A program made the position numbers and the translations under genes. From Macrotrachela quadricornifera (lineage: Eukaryota > Rotifera > Eurotatoria > Philodinida > Philodinidae): DNA of 64,000 nucleotides. Each line of letters begins with the position of its first letter. The first letter of the stretch is position 1. The stretch spans positions 20,911-84,910 of the forward strand of contig JAJEKB010000829.1 of assembly GCA_022393335.1 (NCBI GenBank). Direction: 5' to 3'. Under the pieces are notes generated by a model. That model did no database searches, was not told where the DNA came from, and saw only the letters and a list, made by a program, of their open reading frames with translations. This document shows, piece by piece, positions 11,165 to 22,480 of the stretch.

Positions 11165-13255
11165 ATCCGGGTAATATTCAATTTGAAAAGAATATTTATT
11201 TAGTCAAAGAAAGTGTCGGTACAGCGGAAATTAAAGTTCTACGTGTTGATGGTGCTGATGGACGAGTTACTGTACGTTATCGAACACAAGATATGGAAGC
11301 TAAAGCACCACATGACTATCAAGGTAAATTAGAATAATTTTAATAAAATTGATATGCAATACATCTGTTATAACTACTTTGTAATGTACAGAATGATCCA
11401 AAAATAGCAATATAAAGACACCTTTTCAGCCTTTTTTTCTATAGATTCATATTTTTATCCCATATTTGGTCTATATATACTAGATGATAATATTCAAAGA
11501 AAGAATATCTTATCAATCTTTCGTTATAAGAATTTGTCGGAAAATATCCGAATATCTTTCACATACACAACGAGTTTGAAATAATGTAAACATCAATAGA
11601 ATTCAAATCATCCTATATACTTCGACACAAACAGGAAAGGTGTCTTTATCCCGTTACTTTTAGGCCTTACTATATGTATGTCAGAGTTTGAAATGAACAG
11701 AATGGAGCCAGGTTCAGCATAGTCTATAGTTGAAAGTATTTTGACAAAATAACTACGTACTAATTCGATTTTACGATGAGTTACGAACTTTAGCTCATGT
11801 ATTGATGGTAGTTAGCTAATTGACTCTTGAATAAACTATACCATTCGCCAGATACATCGCCTATAATAATAGTTAAATGGAGTTGATAATAACTCGCTGA
11901 TGTATGATCATCAAATTATGAATTAATCGATGAAATAAAAAAAATAATTGATTATAATGAACATTACTGACTATCAAGCTATCTTTGAGAATTCGTGAAC
12001 TAGATTGAGTAGAAATTCCATAATTTATAGATTAATTTTTCTTGGACTCTGCTCAGTTCATTTAGAATTCTAATATAAATCCATAAGTTTTTATTTTTAT
12101 TTTTCTTTTGAGAATAAAATCAAATTTTCTTTTTTCAGCTGCCGACGGTGAATTAGTCTTTGAACATGGTGAAATATCAAAAACAATAGGAATATCAATT
12201 GTAAATGATCTTAAACCAGAAAAAAATGAAAATTTTTTTGTTGAATTATATAATCCAACAGGTGGTTCACATTTAGGAAAATATGGAAAAGCTGTTGTAA
12301 CAATTATAAATGATGATGGTATGTTTTATTTTAATAATTTATCTTATTTCAAAAATTCATATTTTATATTGGATTTTTTTATTTATCTAGATTATAATAC
12401 AATTGCAAATAAAATAATGTCAATGGTTGAAGTTGATATTGAAAAATTAAATGTAACACGAACAAGTTGGTCACAAAAGTTTCGTGAAGCTATGAATGTA
12501 AAAGATGGTGATATTGAAGAAGCAAAACTTACTGATTATATTGGTCATTCATTATCATTTTTTTGGAAAGTTCTTTTTGCTTTTGTACCACCAACATCAA
12601 TAGCTGGTGGTTGGCTAACATTTTTTGTTTCACTTATATTTATTGCTATTCTTACGGCAATTGTTGGTGATGTAGCTGCTATATTTGGCTGTCTTGTTGG
12701 ATTAAAAGATAGTATAACAGCTATATCATTTGTTGCACTTGGTACATCATTACCTGATACATTTGCATCAATGATTTCAGCTAAAAAATCTAAAATAGCT
12801 GATGATGCTATTGGAAATATAACAGGATCAAATAGTGTTAATGTATTTCTTGGTCTTGGACTTCCATGGCTTATCGCTGCTATTTATTGGGAATCAAAAG
12901 TAAGAAAATAAAAAGCAATTATGAATGAAAAAAAATTTATTTTATATTTTAGAGTCTTCCATTTACGGTCAAAGCAGGTGATTTATCATTTAGTATACTT
13001 ATCTTTTCTATTTGTTGTGTTCTTTGTATGACCGTACTTGTACTTCGTCGATATGTGGGTTTTTTTGGCAAAGCAGAATTAGGTAAAATTAATAAAAGAA
13101 AAAAGAGATTTTATTATTTTTTTTTCTTTATTTGATTTTTAGGTGGACCAACAGTACCGAAATATATCTGTGCAATATTTTTTATTTTTCTTTGGGTTGC
13201 CTATTTGACATTATCAGGTCTTCAAGCATATGGGCATATTAAATGGCAAAGTTAA
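11165..13255 (+). CDS. Na+/Ca2+ exchanger (NCX/Calx type), 5' half missing
   Basis: Five exons (11165-11323, 12139-12318, 12391-12899, 12953-13082, 13143-13255) encode the last 362 residues. First comes one Calx-beta calcium-binding domain (IYLVKESVGTAEIKVLRV ... GKAVVTIINDD), then a short cytosolic stretch (SWSQKFREAMNV), then the C-terminal membrane half. The latter has FWKVLFAFVPPT, the alpha-2 ion-binding repeat with GTSLPDTFAS and GNITGSNSVNVFLG, and a final span ending in AYGHIKWQS. NCX proteins exchange three Na+ for one Ca2+ at the plasma membrane. The N-terminal five spans, alpha-1 repeat and first Calx-beta domain must lie in the gap at 11141-11150. The 815-bp first visible intron carries an inverted-repeat element. 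The first exon is entered in phase 2. Confidence 0.93.
11387..11674. mobile_element. Short TIR element (MITE-like, TA-flanked) inside an NCX intron
   Basis: The left end TACAGAATGATCCAAAAATA, running on to ATAAAGACACC, is matched by the reverse complement of the right end, TATAGTAAGGCCTAAAAGTA, running on to ATAAAGACACC. That gives terminal inverted repeats of about 36 bp with several mismatches, both bounded by TA. The 288-bp length, TA borders and lack of coding sequence suggest a non-autonomous Tc1/mariner-type element. It explains much of why this intron is 815 bp in a gene whose other introns are about 50-70 bp. Confidence 0.6.
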
Positions 13256-14244
13256 AAATTGAAAACTTAGTAAAAACTTTATTATACAATTTTGCTTTTT
13301 TTTTTGTTTTTGATACATAGAGGCACATTTTTATTGCATTACACATCTGTGATGATATACACACAACAAAAGGAAAAAAATGATGAGATTTCTTTTTATT
13401 CTATTCGATTAATAACTAAAAAAAAATAATACGTAGGAAAACGGATCTGTTTATTATTTTATTTTTAAGGAACAAAATTACTAAATAATTAAAAAAATAT
13501 TTAGAATAATTAATTTGTTTCTTTTATCATAACCTCAGGATTGTCTTAGGTCTTTTTCAAAAATTTTTCATACATATTATAATTAAACACCGTCTTTTGT
13601 TTTGTTTTTTTTTATGAAAAAAACAACAATGAAATCATTTTTTTTTCCTTTTTTTGTATGTGAGTATATTTTCATGCCTTTATGTATCTATTCATAGTTG
13701 TGTTTATTTTACTCATTTTCAATGTTTAATAATAAACAGTAGTTTTGCTCTTGTTCAAATATATCTATCGAAAAAGAAAGAAATATCTTTTTGAAGTAAT
13801 TCTGATTAGTATATTCATTTAATTTCAATATAACTAATAAATATTTATTTGATTAAAGTAATTTTTCAATGAGAGATCATATTGGAATTTTGAAATATGT
13901 TTCCTATTGATTATTTTGTTTTTTTCATCGTTTCATTGCAGAGATGTCCATCGTGGCGCTGCCAGCTTTTGTATGAAAAAAATTTCAAAACCTCAGAAAT
14001 TCACACATAATCTCGATGTTGATGTATGCTACATGTTAAGGCTTGACGAATCTGATCGATTGGCAGGAGTAACTCTAGTTTAAATCGGTCATAGTCTTGA
14101 AAATCCAAAGATTTTTTGAAATACCATTGCAGCAGCAGCAGATTTTCAGCCGCGATAGACATCTTGTTTCATTGCTGATTCATGAAAATTAACTTGAAAT
14201 CTTTATCATAGAACTCATATAGGATTGTCAGATTTGTTTTTTCA

Positions 14245-14400
14245 GAGGACAGAATTGTAATTTGAAATAGTATTCAGAATATTTTTTGTACCAAATCAAA
14301 GTGTCAAAAATGGAATTTATCCGTGCTACATTGTAAGGATTATATTAACTGTTCAGTGTGAAATTCAGAATATTTTTAAAATTTATGTCCTGTTCATAGA
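14245..14400 (+). repeat. Dispersed repeat family A, direct copy
   Basis: Landmarks AAAAATGGAATTTATCC, TTGTAAGGATTATATT and CAGTGTGAAATTCAG recur in the reverse complement of 15020-15120 (about 75% over 95 bp by eye) and more weakly at 2315-2470. The two nearby copies face each other with roughly 620 bp between them. They could be the arms of one element or two insertions. Confidence 0.55.
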
Positions 14401-15019
14401 GAAAATTACTTTCATAAAATACTTCAAGCTAGATCTGATTTAAATCAACGAATATGATCAATTATTAATACGATGACCATTCGCGTTCTTTACAGTATAA
14501 AAATAAAATGATACGAACATAAAAATGCTTCACATAATTCTATATTCATTTTCTATGTTTATCAAAATGCCTGATATGTGTTTTAACAACGGTTTGACTT
14601 AATAATGAATTAATTCTAACATTCATTGATTAAGAATTGACGAAAAGATAGTGAACGGAAATCACGTTTTAGAAAGGTTCGTTTATTTACGTAAGAAAAT
14701 TAAATGAACTGACGACGAACGATTTCTTACTCTATGTATACTATCAAAAAAGTAATATTCTAGAACATGACATCAGAAAATGTCATATAAGAGAAAGAAA
14801 CAAAGGTTGTGAAAAGTTTCATAATATGCGAACATTAGACATGAAATAGTCACATAGTTATTATATTATATAAATGAGACATTTTTTTATGAATTCACTG
14901 AATAAAACTTTCTATATTAAGTAGTTTATAAAAATTCAAAATGCTACAATCAGAACTTCTGATCAATTCTAAGTAAATCAGATTTAGTTTGAACTATTTC
15001 ATGAAAGACTTTTTTATAT

Positions 15020-15120
15020 GTCAATAGGGTCTAAATTTTAGAAATTTCCTGAATTTCACACTGAAAATTTTCCGTAATCCTTACTATTTGGTACGAATAA
15101 ATCCAATTTTTGATGTGATC
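15020..15120 (-). repeat. Dispersed repeat family A, inverted copy
   Basis: The reverse complement reads ATCAAAAATTGGATTTATTC, then AGTAAGGATTACGG, then TTTTCAGTGTGAAATTCAGG, in the same order as the copy at 14245-14400. Confidence 0.55.
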
Positions 15121-17394
15121 AATTACAAAAGTTTAAGAAAGTATGAAATTGAAAAATTTGAAGCATTTTTTGTAGAACATTGCATGAACTATCGATCAGT
15201 AAGAAGAATAGATCTTTTCATCATCGAAATACAAACCATACAACGACCATAATTTTGAAAAAATTCTAAAATAGTACGTTTTTCAAAACAAGGTTTTTTC
15301 TATTTATAGACAACAGATAGTTCGGTGTAGTACGTACCATATATATTAACGAAAATGACTAGTTGTCGAATGGTTGAGCTTCATGAATATATTTTTTGTG
15401 AACTTTAGCATGTTTTCAATATCGTCATTGGTTATTTTATTAAATGTAGGTCAAAAAAACATTTGTTTTTTGAAAATTTTTTCATGTATGAACTACTATT
15501 TTTCATTTGAATCGAATGAAATGACATTCATATCACTTTTACGCATTGAGAGATCGAGTGCTCTGTTTGTGAGTTTATTTTATCAGTGACTCTTTGGAAA
15601 CTTCTATGAAGGATAAGAAGTTAAATAAAAGGGAACATAGATAAATTCAAACAGATTATTATCATTTGGAGTATGAGAATGAGAACCATCAGATGTTTCT
15701 GACCATATTACACAACTTAGAAATTAATGAATTTATATCGTTTGTCTAGCTAAAACGTTTCAAGTCAATAGTTTCTACTATGCCTAAGAAATTATATTGA
15801 TGTCATTAATTTTCAGCATCTTCTTAGTTAATATTTTTAGAGGAAAACAACGTTTCAGAATAAAGACAAAACACATGTCAGACTTTTAATACTTACGTAT
15901 TTAATAAACAGAAATATCAAACTTTTTTTTATTGTCGTTAATGTTATTTTTCGACTGTTTTATATTACCATATTAAGATTCTTGCAACTTCTTTTTTCAT
16001 ACATTTCAGGTGTTTTCTACAGACTAAACATCGAGCAAGTATGAAATATAATTTTCTAAAGTAATGGAGCTAACAAAAACATTTTCAATTATTTTCATAA
16101 ACACGCACTGATTATTTAGCGTCTTGATCCTCTCGCAAAATAAGTTTATAATTTCTCCAATTCTTTAACTATCCTATTGATAGACTAGAATTTCAACTCA
16201 ATGATCCTTTGGCTTGAGCCAAAAAATTTTCAGAATTTTCAATCAAACCCAAATTCTCTCATTAATTCTCATAAGGAACCTTATTTCTGCAAATAATTAG
16301 TATGCCATATAATACTTAGTAGTACACATTTTTCTTGAAGCGTAGTACGTATCAGGTTGGCATAGTACTCAGCTAAACGATATAGTATTTATCAACAATA
16401 TACACTTGGATCAAACTGTTCAGCTATTTTTCTTGAGGAAAAAATTTTACAATAAAAACAGTATATTCACATGTAATAAAAGGATCAAAAACTTAACATC
16501 ACTGATGAAGAAATATTGATTATTTAAGATTGGTTTAGAGAGACATCACTTGTTAGTACTATTGAGCATTCGAATTTTTTATATTGATGCTTATGAGATA
16601 CAAATAATAATTATCTTATAAGATCATTACGTCTAATAGGAATAATGAAGATTGTTAAGCATTACGTTTTAATGGATATGTATGCCGCGAAACACTATAT
16701 GAGTCCTTGAGATAAAATTCATAGTATCTCTTTTTGTTCTATTATAGTATGAATGAATTTCCCATATCTATCACGTCATCAGTAAACATACTTATCCAGG
16801 AAATATTGAAATTAATAATTATTCTACCAATTTTACATTACGTATTACTAATTCAAATTATTGATACAGTAGTACATGAATTCAAAACAACTCGCTAATA
16901 AACCAAAATATTATTATTTTGGAATAATCATAAAAATTGTGATATCTACAGTCGTACATTATGTAAACCTACGTTAATAGTATCACATCTTTTCTCTTAC
17001 GTAATGTAAGAATAATAAATTTAAGATTGTCATGAGATAGTAGTAAAAACACTATTATCATTTTGTTTTCGACATACAACTAATAGCAATATTCGTGAAA
17101 AATGTTCCCAATTCTTTGTAATTGAATAAACATATCGGAAAAATTTTGCAAATTAAACATTCAAAATAATGTATATAATGAGTGTTTATGAAAGAATATT
17201 TTTATTTATTTCATTAATATAGGAAGAAAACGAAAATAATTTTAAAAAGTTAATTTTTCACAATAAATAAAATGTGTTAATGTAATAAGAACTAATCAAA
17301 TAGACAAAAAAAAATTAGTTAAATAAATCATTTATTATGTCTGTCAATGTCGAGAAGGATTATAGTTTTGCAGTGATTTTATTATTTCTTTTAT

Positions 17395-17874
17395 TTAATC
17401 ATCAAATAAATCTTCATTGTCTTCGTCGCTGTCCTCTACTTTACGTTTTTCTTTTTCATTTGAGTCGCTTTCTTCGTTATCATCGGCATTGAATGCACGT
17501 GCAATTGGCTCTTCTTTTTCTACGTTATCTTCTTCATTATCACCCATAAGTGATCTATCGATCAGATTTTCTTCTTCAACAAAATCAGATGCATTGTCTT
17601 CAACATAATTACGTTTTTCAATATCAGTGTCATCATCATCGTCAATATCATTACGTTTTTCAATATCAATATCATCATCTTCATCATTTGAATCAGCAAA
17701 TGCTTCTCGTTTTTTACGCAATGTCAAATGTTTTTGAAATTGATGAGCTCGTCGAGCAGCATGGTGTTCATTTTTAAATAATGATCTAGCATCAGCTTTA
17801 TTGTCAATAATAAAACCAAAAAAGAGTACGAAACAGAGGAAAATAATGCTAATTGAGTTAAGGCGCAATTGCAT
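17395..17874 (-). CDS. Secreted acidic precursor with dibasic cleavage sites, unknown
   Basis: A single-exon 159-residue protein. The start used is the ATG at 17874, which opens a clear signal peptide (MQLRLNSISIIFLCFVLFFG, cleavage probably after ADA). The ATG at 17913 would leave only about 8 nt of 5' UTR behind the TATA box. After the signal comes a basic stretch (LTLRKKREAF), then a strongly acidic Asp/Glu-rich region cut by Lys-Arg pairs: EKRNDI, EKRNYV and EKEKRKV. A 36-40-nt direct repeat at about 17605-17690 encodes the duplicated DIDIEKRN/DTDIEKRN block. This layout resembles a neuropeptide or other secreted propeptide precursor. No known bioactive peptide or amidation signal (Gly before the dibasic site) is seen. 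A secreted acidic calcium-binding or matrix protein is the alternative. Confidence 0.6.
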   Translation of the reverse strand: MQLRLNSISIIFLCFVLFFGFIIDNKADARSLFKNEHHAARRAHQFQKHLTLRKKREAFADSNDEDDDIDIEKRNDIDDDDDTDIEKRNYVEDNASDFVEEENLIDRSLMGDNEEDNVEKEEPIARAFNADDNEESDSNEKEKRKVEDSDEDNEDLFDD

Positions 17875-17949
17875 CTTGGATCGAAACGTACAGTAATGCG
17901 ATGATAAATGCAATCGTATTTATTTTCTTTGCTATTGAAATACTGTCTC

Positions 17950-17957
17950 TTTATATA
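17950..17957 (-). promoter_or_regulatory. TATA box of the acidic secreted-precursor gene
   Basis: TATATAAA read on the minus strand, in a relatively non-repetitive context, 76 bp upstream of the ATG at 17874. A start site about 30 bp downstream would give a leader of roughly 45 nt. Confidence 0.5.
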
Positions 17958-18841
17958 CTTGCAGTCGTCATTCTTTTTTTTTCATTCATATCGTGGGCCT
18001 TTTCCTCATGTGTTAATATTTTGCATGCATCAATGGAATGCATACAAAAAAATAAGCAAATAAAACTTGCGCATCTGTGTGATGCAATATAACAAACGTG
18101 GTTCTTATTAAGATATAAGTAAAAGCAAACTTTGAAAAATCATTGGAGTGTATCACCATTTTGCGTTGTTACAGGGTGTATTTACCTTTTCTATAACGAA
18201 AAAAAAACCGATATGATTCACTTATTAAAAATGTATTATTAATAAAATTACTATCTATTTCTCATCAAATGTATAGATATTCGGTATCGATTTAATGAAA
18301 ATTTTACATTTTCTATTGAAGGATATATAACTTATTTTTATCAGACATACATAAACCAAACGGTATGAGAGAAACGAACAGAACTCTTTAAAAAAATTCG
18401 CATTTTTTATGAAACTTTAAAAAATAGTATAAGATATTGATAAATACGTTTTGAAAGAAATATTTTGTTAGCATCAAGTAGAAAATTTTCTTCTCTTTCA
18501 AACTATACATAGGTTATATTTTATAGAAATTCTTAAATAAAATAAGATGAGAAAAAGATAACTTCGTATGCGGCATATTTTTGTTCTTACGTAGATTCTT
18601 GAAAAGCATTATTTAAAACAACAGTTAATTTGATTTTTAGGAACTTATCAAAACGAGATTACAAATGACAAATAATTATAATTTACTGTTGTCTTCATTT
18701 TTGACGCATTTATATAAAAATTAAAAAAATTATTACGCAAGTGTTTCTCTTTTTTGAGGGTGAGGGTGGTTTTTTGTTTTGAATCATATTCAGTTATATA
18801 TAAAAATGTATAATACTAAAACTCAAATAAAATATATAGAC
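17958..18841. other. Intergenic between the acidic precursor and the P450
   Basis: About 880 bp of AT-rich DNA with no exon-like stretch. Its right edge is the 3' flank of the P450 gene, and a GGGTGAGGGTGG patch at 18757 is the only break in base composition. Confidence 0.4.
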
Positions 18842-21576
18842 TTATGTACGTAATGTAAGTTTAATTTTAAGTTTATTATCAGAACGAAGGATTAAACCAT
18901 GAGTCGGTACAATATCATTATAATTTTGACTTGTTGTTATATGAAATCGACGAATTATTGATGAAAGAAACACTTTTTCTTCAAGTAAAGCAAATCGTTG
19001 ACCTTTTATAACAAAAAAGAAAAAAAAATAATTACATGATAAAATGATCATTTTTCATACTTACCAATACAATTACGTGCACCAGCAGAAAATGGAATAT
19101 ATGCATAAGGATGACGTTGTTGTACTAATTCAGGTATAAATCGATCAGGATCAAACTTTTCTGGTTCAGGAAAATGATCCGGATCTCGATGAATTTCATA
19201 GATAAATATTACAACTGTTGTGCCTTTCAAAAATATTTTATCATCTAAATAAATTAAAATTGATATTAAAAATAACTTCAAGTAAAACTAAACCATGTTG
19301 AAAATTTTCTTCAACTACGCGTCCAATCATAGGAACAGATGGTAGAAGTCTCAATGTTTCTTTGATAACACGATCAAGATAATCCATTTGTTTGACATCA
19401 TCAAGTGTACATACTCGTTCATTATCATCTTCTATATATTAACAATATTCATTTCGAAGAAATTCATTTATAGAATTACCAAATATACTTTGCATTTCTT
19501 CAAATAATCGTTGTTGAACATCTTGATGCAATGCAATCATAAATAAAGCAAAATTCAATGCATTTGCTGTAGTATCATGACCCTAATAATCATACGATTA
19601 ATAATCAAATTATAAATTGATATAATTACTTCAAACATAAATGTATCGACTTCTTCTTGTACATTTTCAAGTGATAATTGTTCATCATGCATTTTTTCAA
19701 TGAGTGTATCAAGAAAAGCCAATCGACATTGATTATTAGTTGAAGAAAAATTAGCAATACGATCTTCAATTACCTAATATAGATTTATTGAATCAAGAAA
19801 ATCTATCTTTCAGTCAAAATAAATGATACATCTTATTTTTGTGATAACTTCTCTTGATCATTGTTCTTTAATTTCATATCTATATGGCAAGTATATCTTT
19901 GATTACTTAACTTAAGCAGAAAATTTCTGCCTTATACAATGAGGATTGATTTAAAAAAGTAGAAATATGTTTCATGCACTCGTGTAACAGTAAAATGGAA
20001 ATTTGCTGTTCTCTTTCTCTGTTCAATAGAACCAACTTTTGGCGTATAAATTAGGTTTTCTCATTTTTGTTTACATTTTTACAAATATTTTAGAAAAAAC
20101 CTACAAAACTGAATTCATCCATTAAAATTTGATATTACCGAATACAGAATTAAGTAAAACGATAGAAAATTTTTGTTTCATTGCTACATGAATGCATGGA
20201 ATATATTTTTACTTTTCTGAATCAATCCTTATTCTATAAAGCTGAAATTTTCAGCATAAGTTAAGTAATCAAAGGTATACATGTGATATAAATATGAAAA
20301 GAAAAGTTTTGTATCATTTATTTTAATCAGGAAGATATATGAAATACATACTTGACGAGTAAATTTATGTATAGTTTTGAGGAGTCTATCATGTTCACGA
20401 CCAATACTTGAAAGTTTAAATATTAATGAAGGCCATAACCATGGTGAACGCATTCTTAAAATGATTATTTCTGTGATTCTTAAATTAAATAAATAGATCA
20501 TTAATTTATAACATAAAATCATACCGTATTACAGCTTCTACATAATCTGATTGTTCAGTTTGTGCTTTAACTGTTTTACCCATTGCTGCTTCTAAAAATA
20601 AAACATGATGATTATTATTGAAATAGATCTTTGTCATTTATATATCTCACGACATATAACATCAAGTGTCCAAGCCGAAATCATTGGATATAAATTAGTT
20701 TCAATTTCTTCATTAGCTAATGTTTGAAAACGTTTTAAACAAATATTTAATTGTTCATTAAAAATATCAATACAATTAGCCAAGAGACTATTATCATGAA
20801 ATGATGGAGTAATTATTCGTCGACGAGTTTTCCATTTTTTACCTGTGCTATTAAAACAGTATTTTTATATTAGTTTTGTTAAACATTCATTTATATAATA
20901 TACAAACCTGGTAAGTAATCCTGTTCTCAACCAATCATCTAACATAGCATAATCTAATGATTTAGTTATATGTTTTGAACCAGCAGCCAAAAAACTCTAT
21001 AAGATGAATTTTCAAAATATGGTCGTACTAAAGAAGTAATCTCTTTAAAAATTTATATTGAAGAAAAAAAAAGGATTCACATGAATACTTTTTCTCAAGA
21101 CATGATAATTCTGTATTTATTTATGGTTTTCTTCTGCAATTGATTTATTACTTTCTCAGATGACTAACTTTTCGTAAAGATCATCTATAATTGAGAGTTT
21201 ATTATATATAGAATTTATACGAACTTCTAAATAATCGACTTTCTTGAATATAAGAAAAGGATATGTGAAGAACCAAATGCAAATAGCAGGTTCATTTGGA
21301 TATTCTTGACAAAATTTTCGCATATTTTGAAAATGTTCTATAATCAAAAATAAAATTAATTATATAAAAAGAATTTATAAATTAAAAGTTACCTCGTTTT
21401 GAAACTTGACCACCTAATGAGAATATATGTCCAAAAATAGGAATATAATTAGATTTTGGTATTTTGAAACATGATGAATAAATAGCTTTTTGTTGTAATA
21501 ATTTATATACTGGTTTATAAAGATATATTATTGAAAATATAATAATCAAAATTGTGATTAGATAAATGGTAATCAT
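18842..21576 (-). CDS. Cytochrome P450, CYP4 clan
   Basis: About eleven exons on the minus strand give a complete membrane-anchored microsomal P450 of about 500 residues. The N-terminal anchor is [20 protein letters not shown], followed by a proline-containing linker. Downstream are [20 protein letters not shown] and LLT; the [14 protein letters not shown]-helix block; I-helix [13 protein letters not shown], whose Glu before the GxDTT signature is the CYP4 residue that can bind haem covalently; the ExxR pair in [19 protein letters not shown]; and the haem loop [14 protein letters not shown]4 enzymes typically hydroxylate fatty acids. The donor after exon 2 appears to be GTTCGT, which is unusual, so that junction is less certain. 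An AG acceptor at 21592-21593 lies 15 nt before the ATG. The stop is at 18842-18844. Confidence 0.92.
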
Positions 21577-22129
21577 GACAAAGTTTGTTAACTAAAATTA
21601 TAAAAAGAAAATTTATTAATTTTTGTTTTTTTAAAATTATCGTTGTGCATCATTTTTGTCTAGTTTCTTTTTAATTATCACTAGACATATTGAATATAAT
21701 ATATGTCATGCAGTCTTTATAATTGCTGGAGCAATGATTTTATCAGGGTTATTTTTAATAAAAAAAAATGTCTCACTATTATGTACTCGTTTTTCTCTAT
21801 GTTATTGTTGTTTCTTTTGCAAATAACGAAAAAGGTTTTTTTTTGTCATTTTACATTCTGTTTCTCGATAAGAACATTGTATAAGTTTACTTTGTACTAT
21901 TTTCAGCTCTTTTCACATGTAAAATAAAGACAATTGATATATCAGTACTATGAAAAACTAATTTGGTGTTAATTTTATCAAATCAATGATAAGAAATACA
22001 TTTGAGAAGATTTTTATTGCCATGTGTTAGTCATTTATGATCTCGTATACGTAATAATCACTTTCTTGATATATATAAATCTATAATGATTACATTACTT
22101 GAAATATTTCTATATAAATCATGGTAAAT
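21577..22129. other. 5' flank of the P450, no gene seen
   Basis: It holds the pyrimidine-rich acceptor CTTTTTATAATTTTAG (ending at 21592, minus strand) just upstream of the P450 ATG. The rest shows no repeat or coding signal. Confidence 0.4.
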
Positions 22130-22480
22130 ATATTTTTAAAATAATTATCTCTATGATTCTTAAATCAAATCAATAGATTGTTAATTTAAAACATAAAATC
22201 ATACCACACTGCAGCTTGTTCAGTTTATGCTCTAATTATCTTACTCATTGTTGTTTTTTAAGATAAAAGATGGTGATTATCGTTAAACGAGATTCTTTTT
22301 ATTTATATATCTTATCACAAATAACATTAAGTGTTCAAGCGTATATATTAGATATCAATAGAATTAGCCAAAAGATTATTGTCATGAAATAATGGAATAA
22401 TAATGCGGTAATTTGTTTTCTATTCTTTACTTCCGTTATGAAAAAAAGAAACAGAATATTTAAAACTATATTTGATATTA
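22130..22480 (-). pseudogene. Decayed partial duplicate of the CYP4-like P450
   Basis: This stretch matches the neighbouring P450 gene over about 350 bp corresponding to 20455-20880, exons and introns alike. Shared blocks include AACATAAAATCATACC, TTTATATATCT, AACAT.AAGTGT.CAAGC and TTAGCCAA.AGA.TATT.TCATGAAAT. A piece of roughly 90-100 bp of the coding exon has been lost and the reading frame is broken. Intron sequence is retained, so it arose by DNA duplication and not from an mRNA. It lies about 550 bp upstream of the intact gene in the same orientation. Confidence 0.8.

Larger units (their letters stand above)
13256..17394. other. Intergenic, no gene recognised
   Basis: 4.1 kb without a convincing exon. 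It contains two inverted copies of dispersed family A (14245-14400 and 15020-15120) and a small imperfect inverted repeat around AGATGTCCATCG (13942) and GATAGACATCTT (14153). The single open frame at 15374-15589 is Phe/Ser-rich, isolated and looks like chance. Confidence 0.45.
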
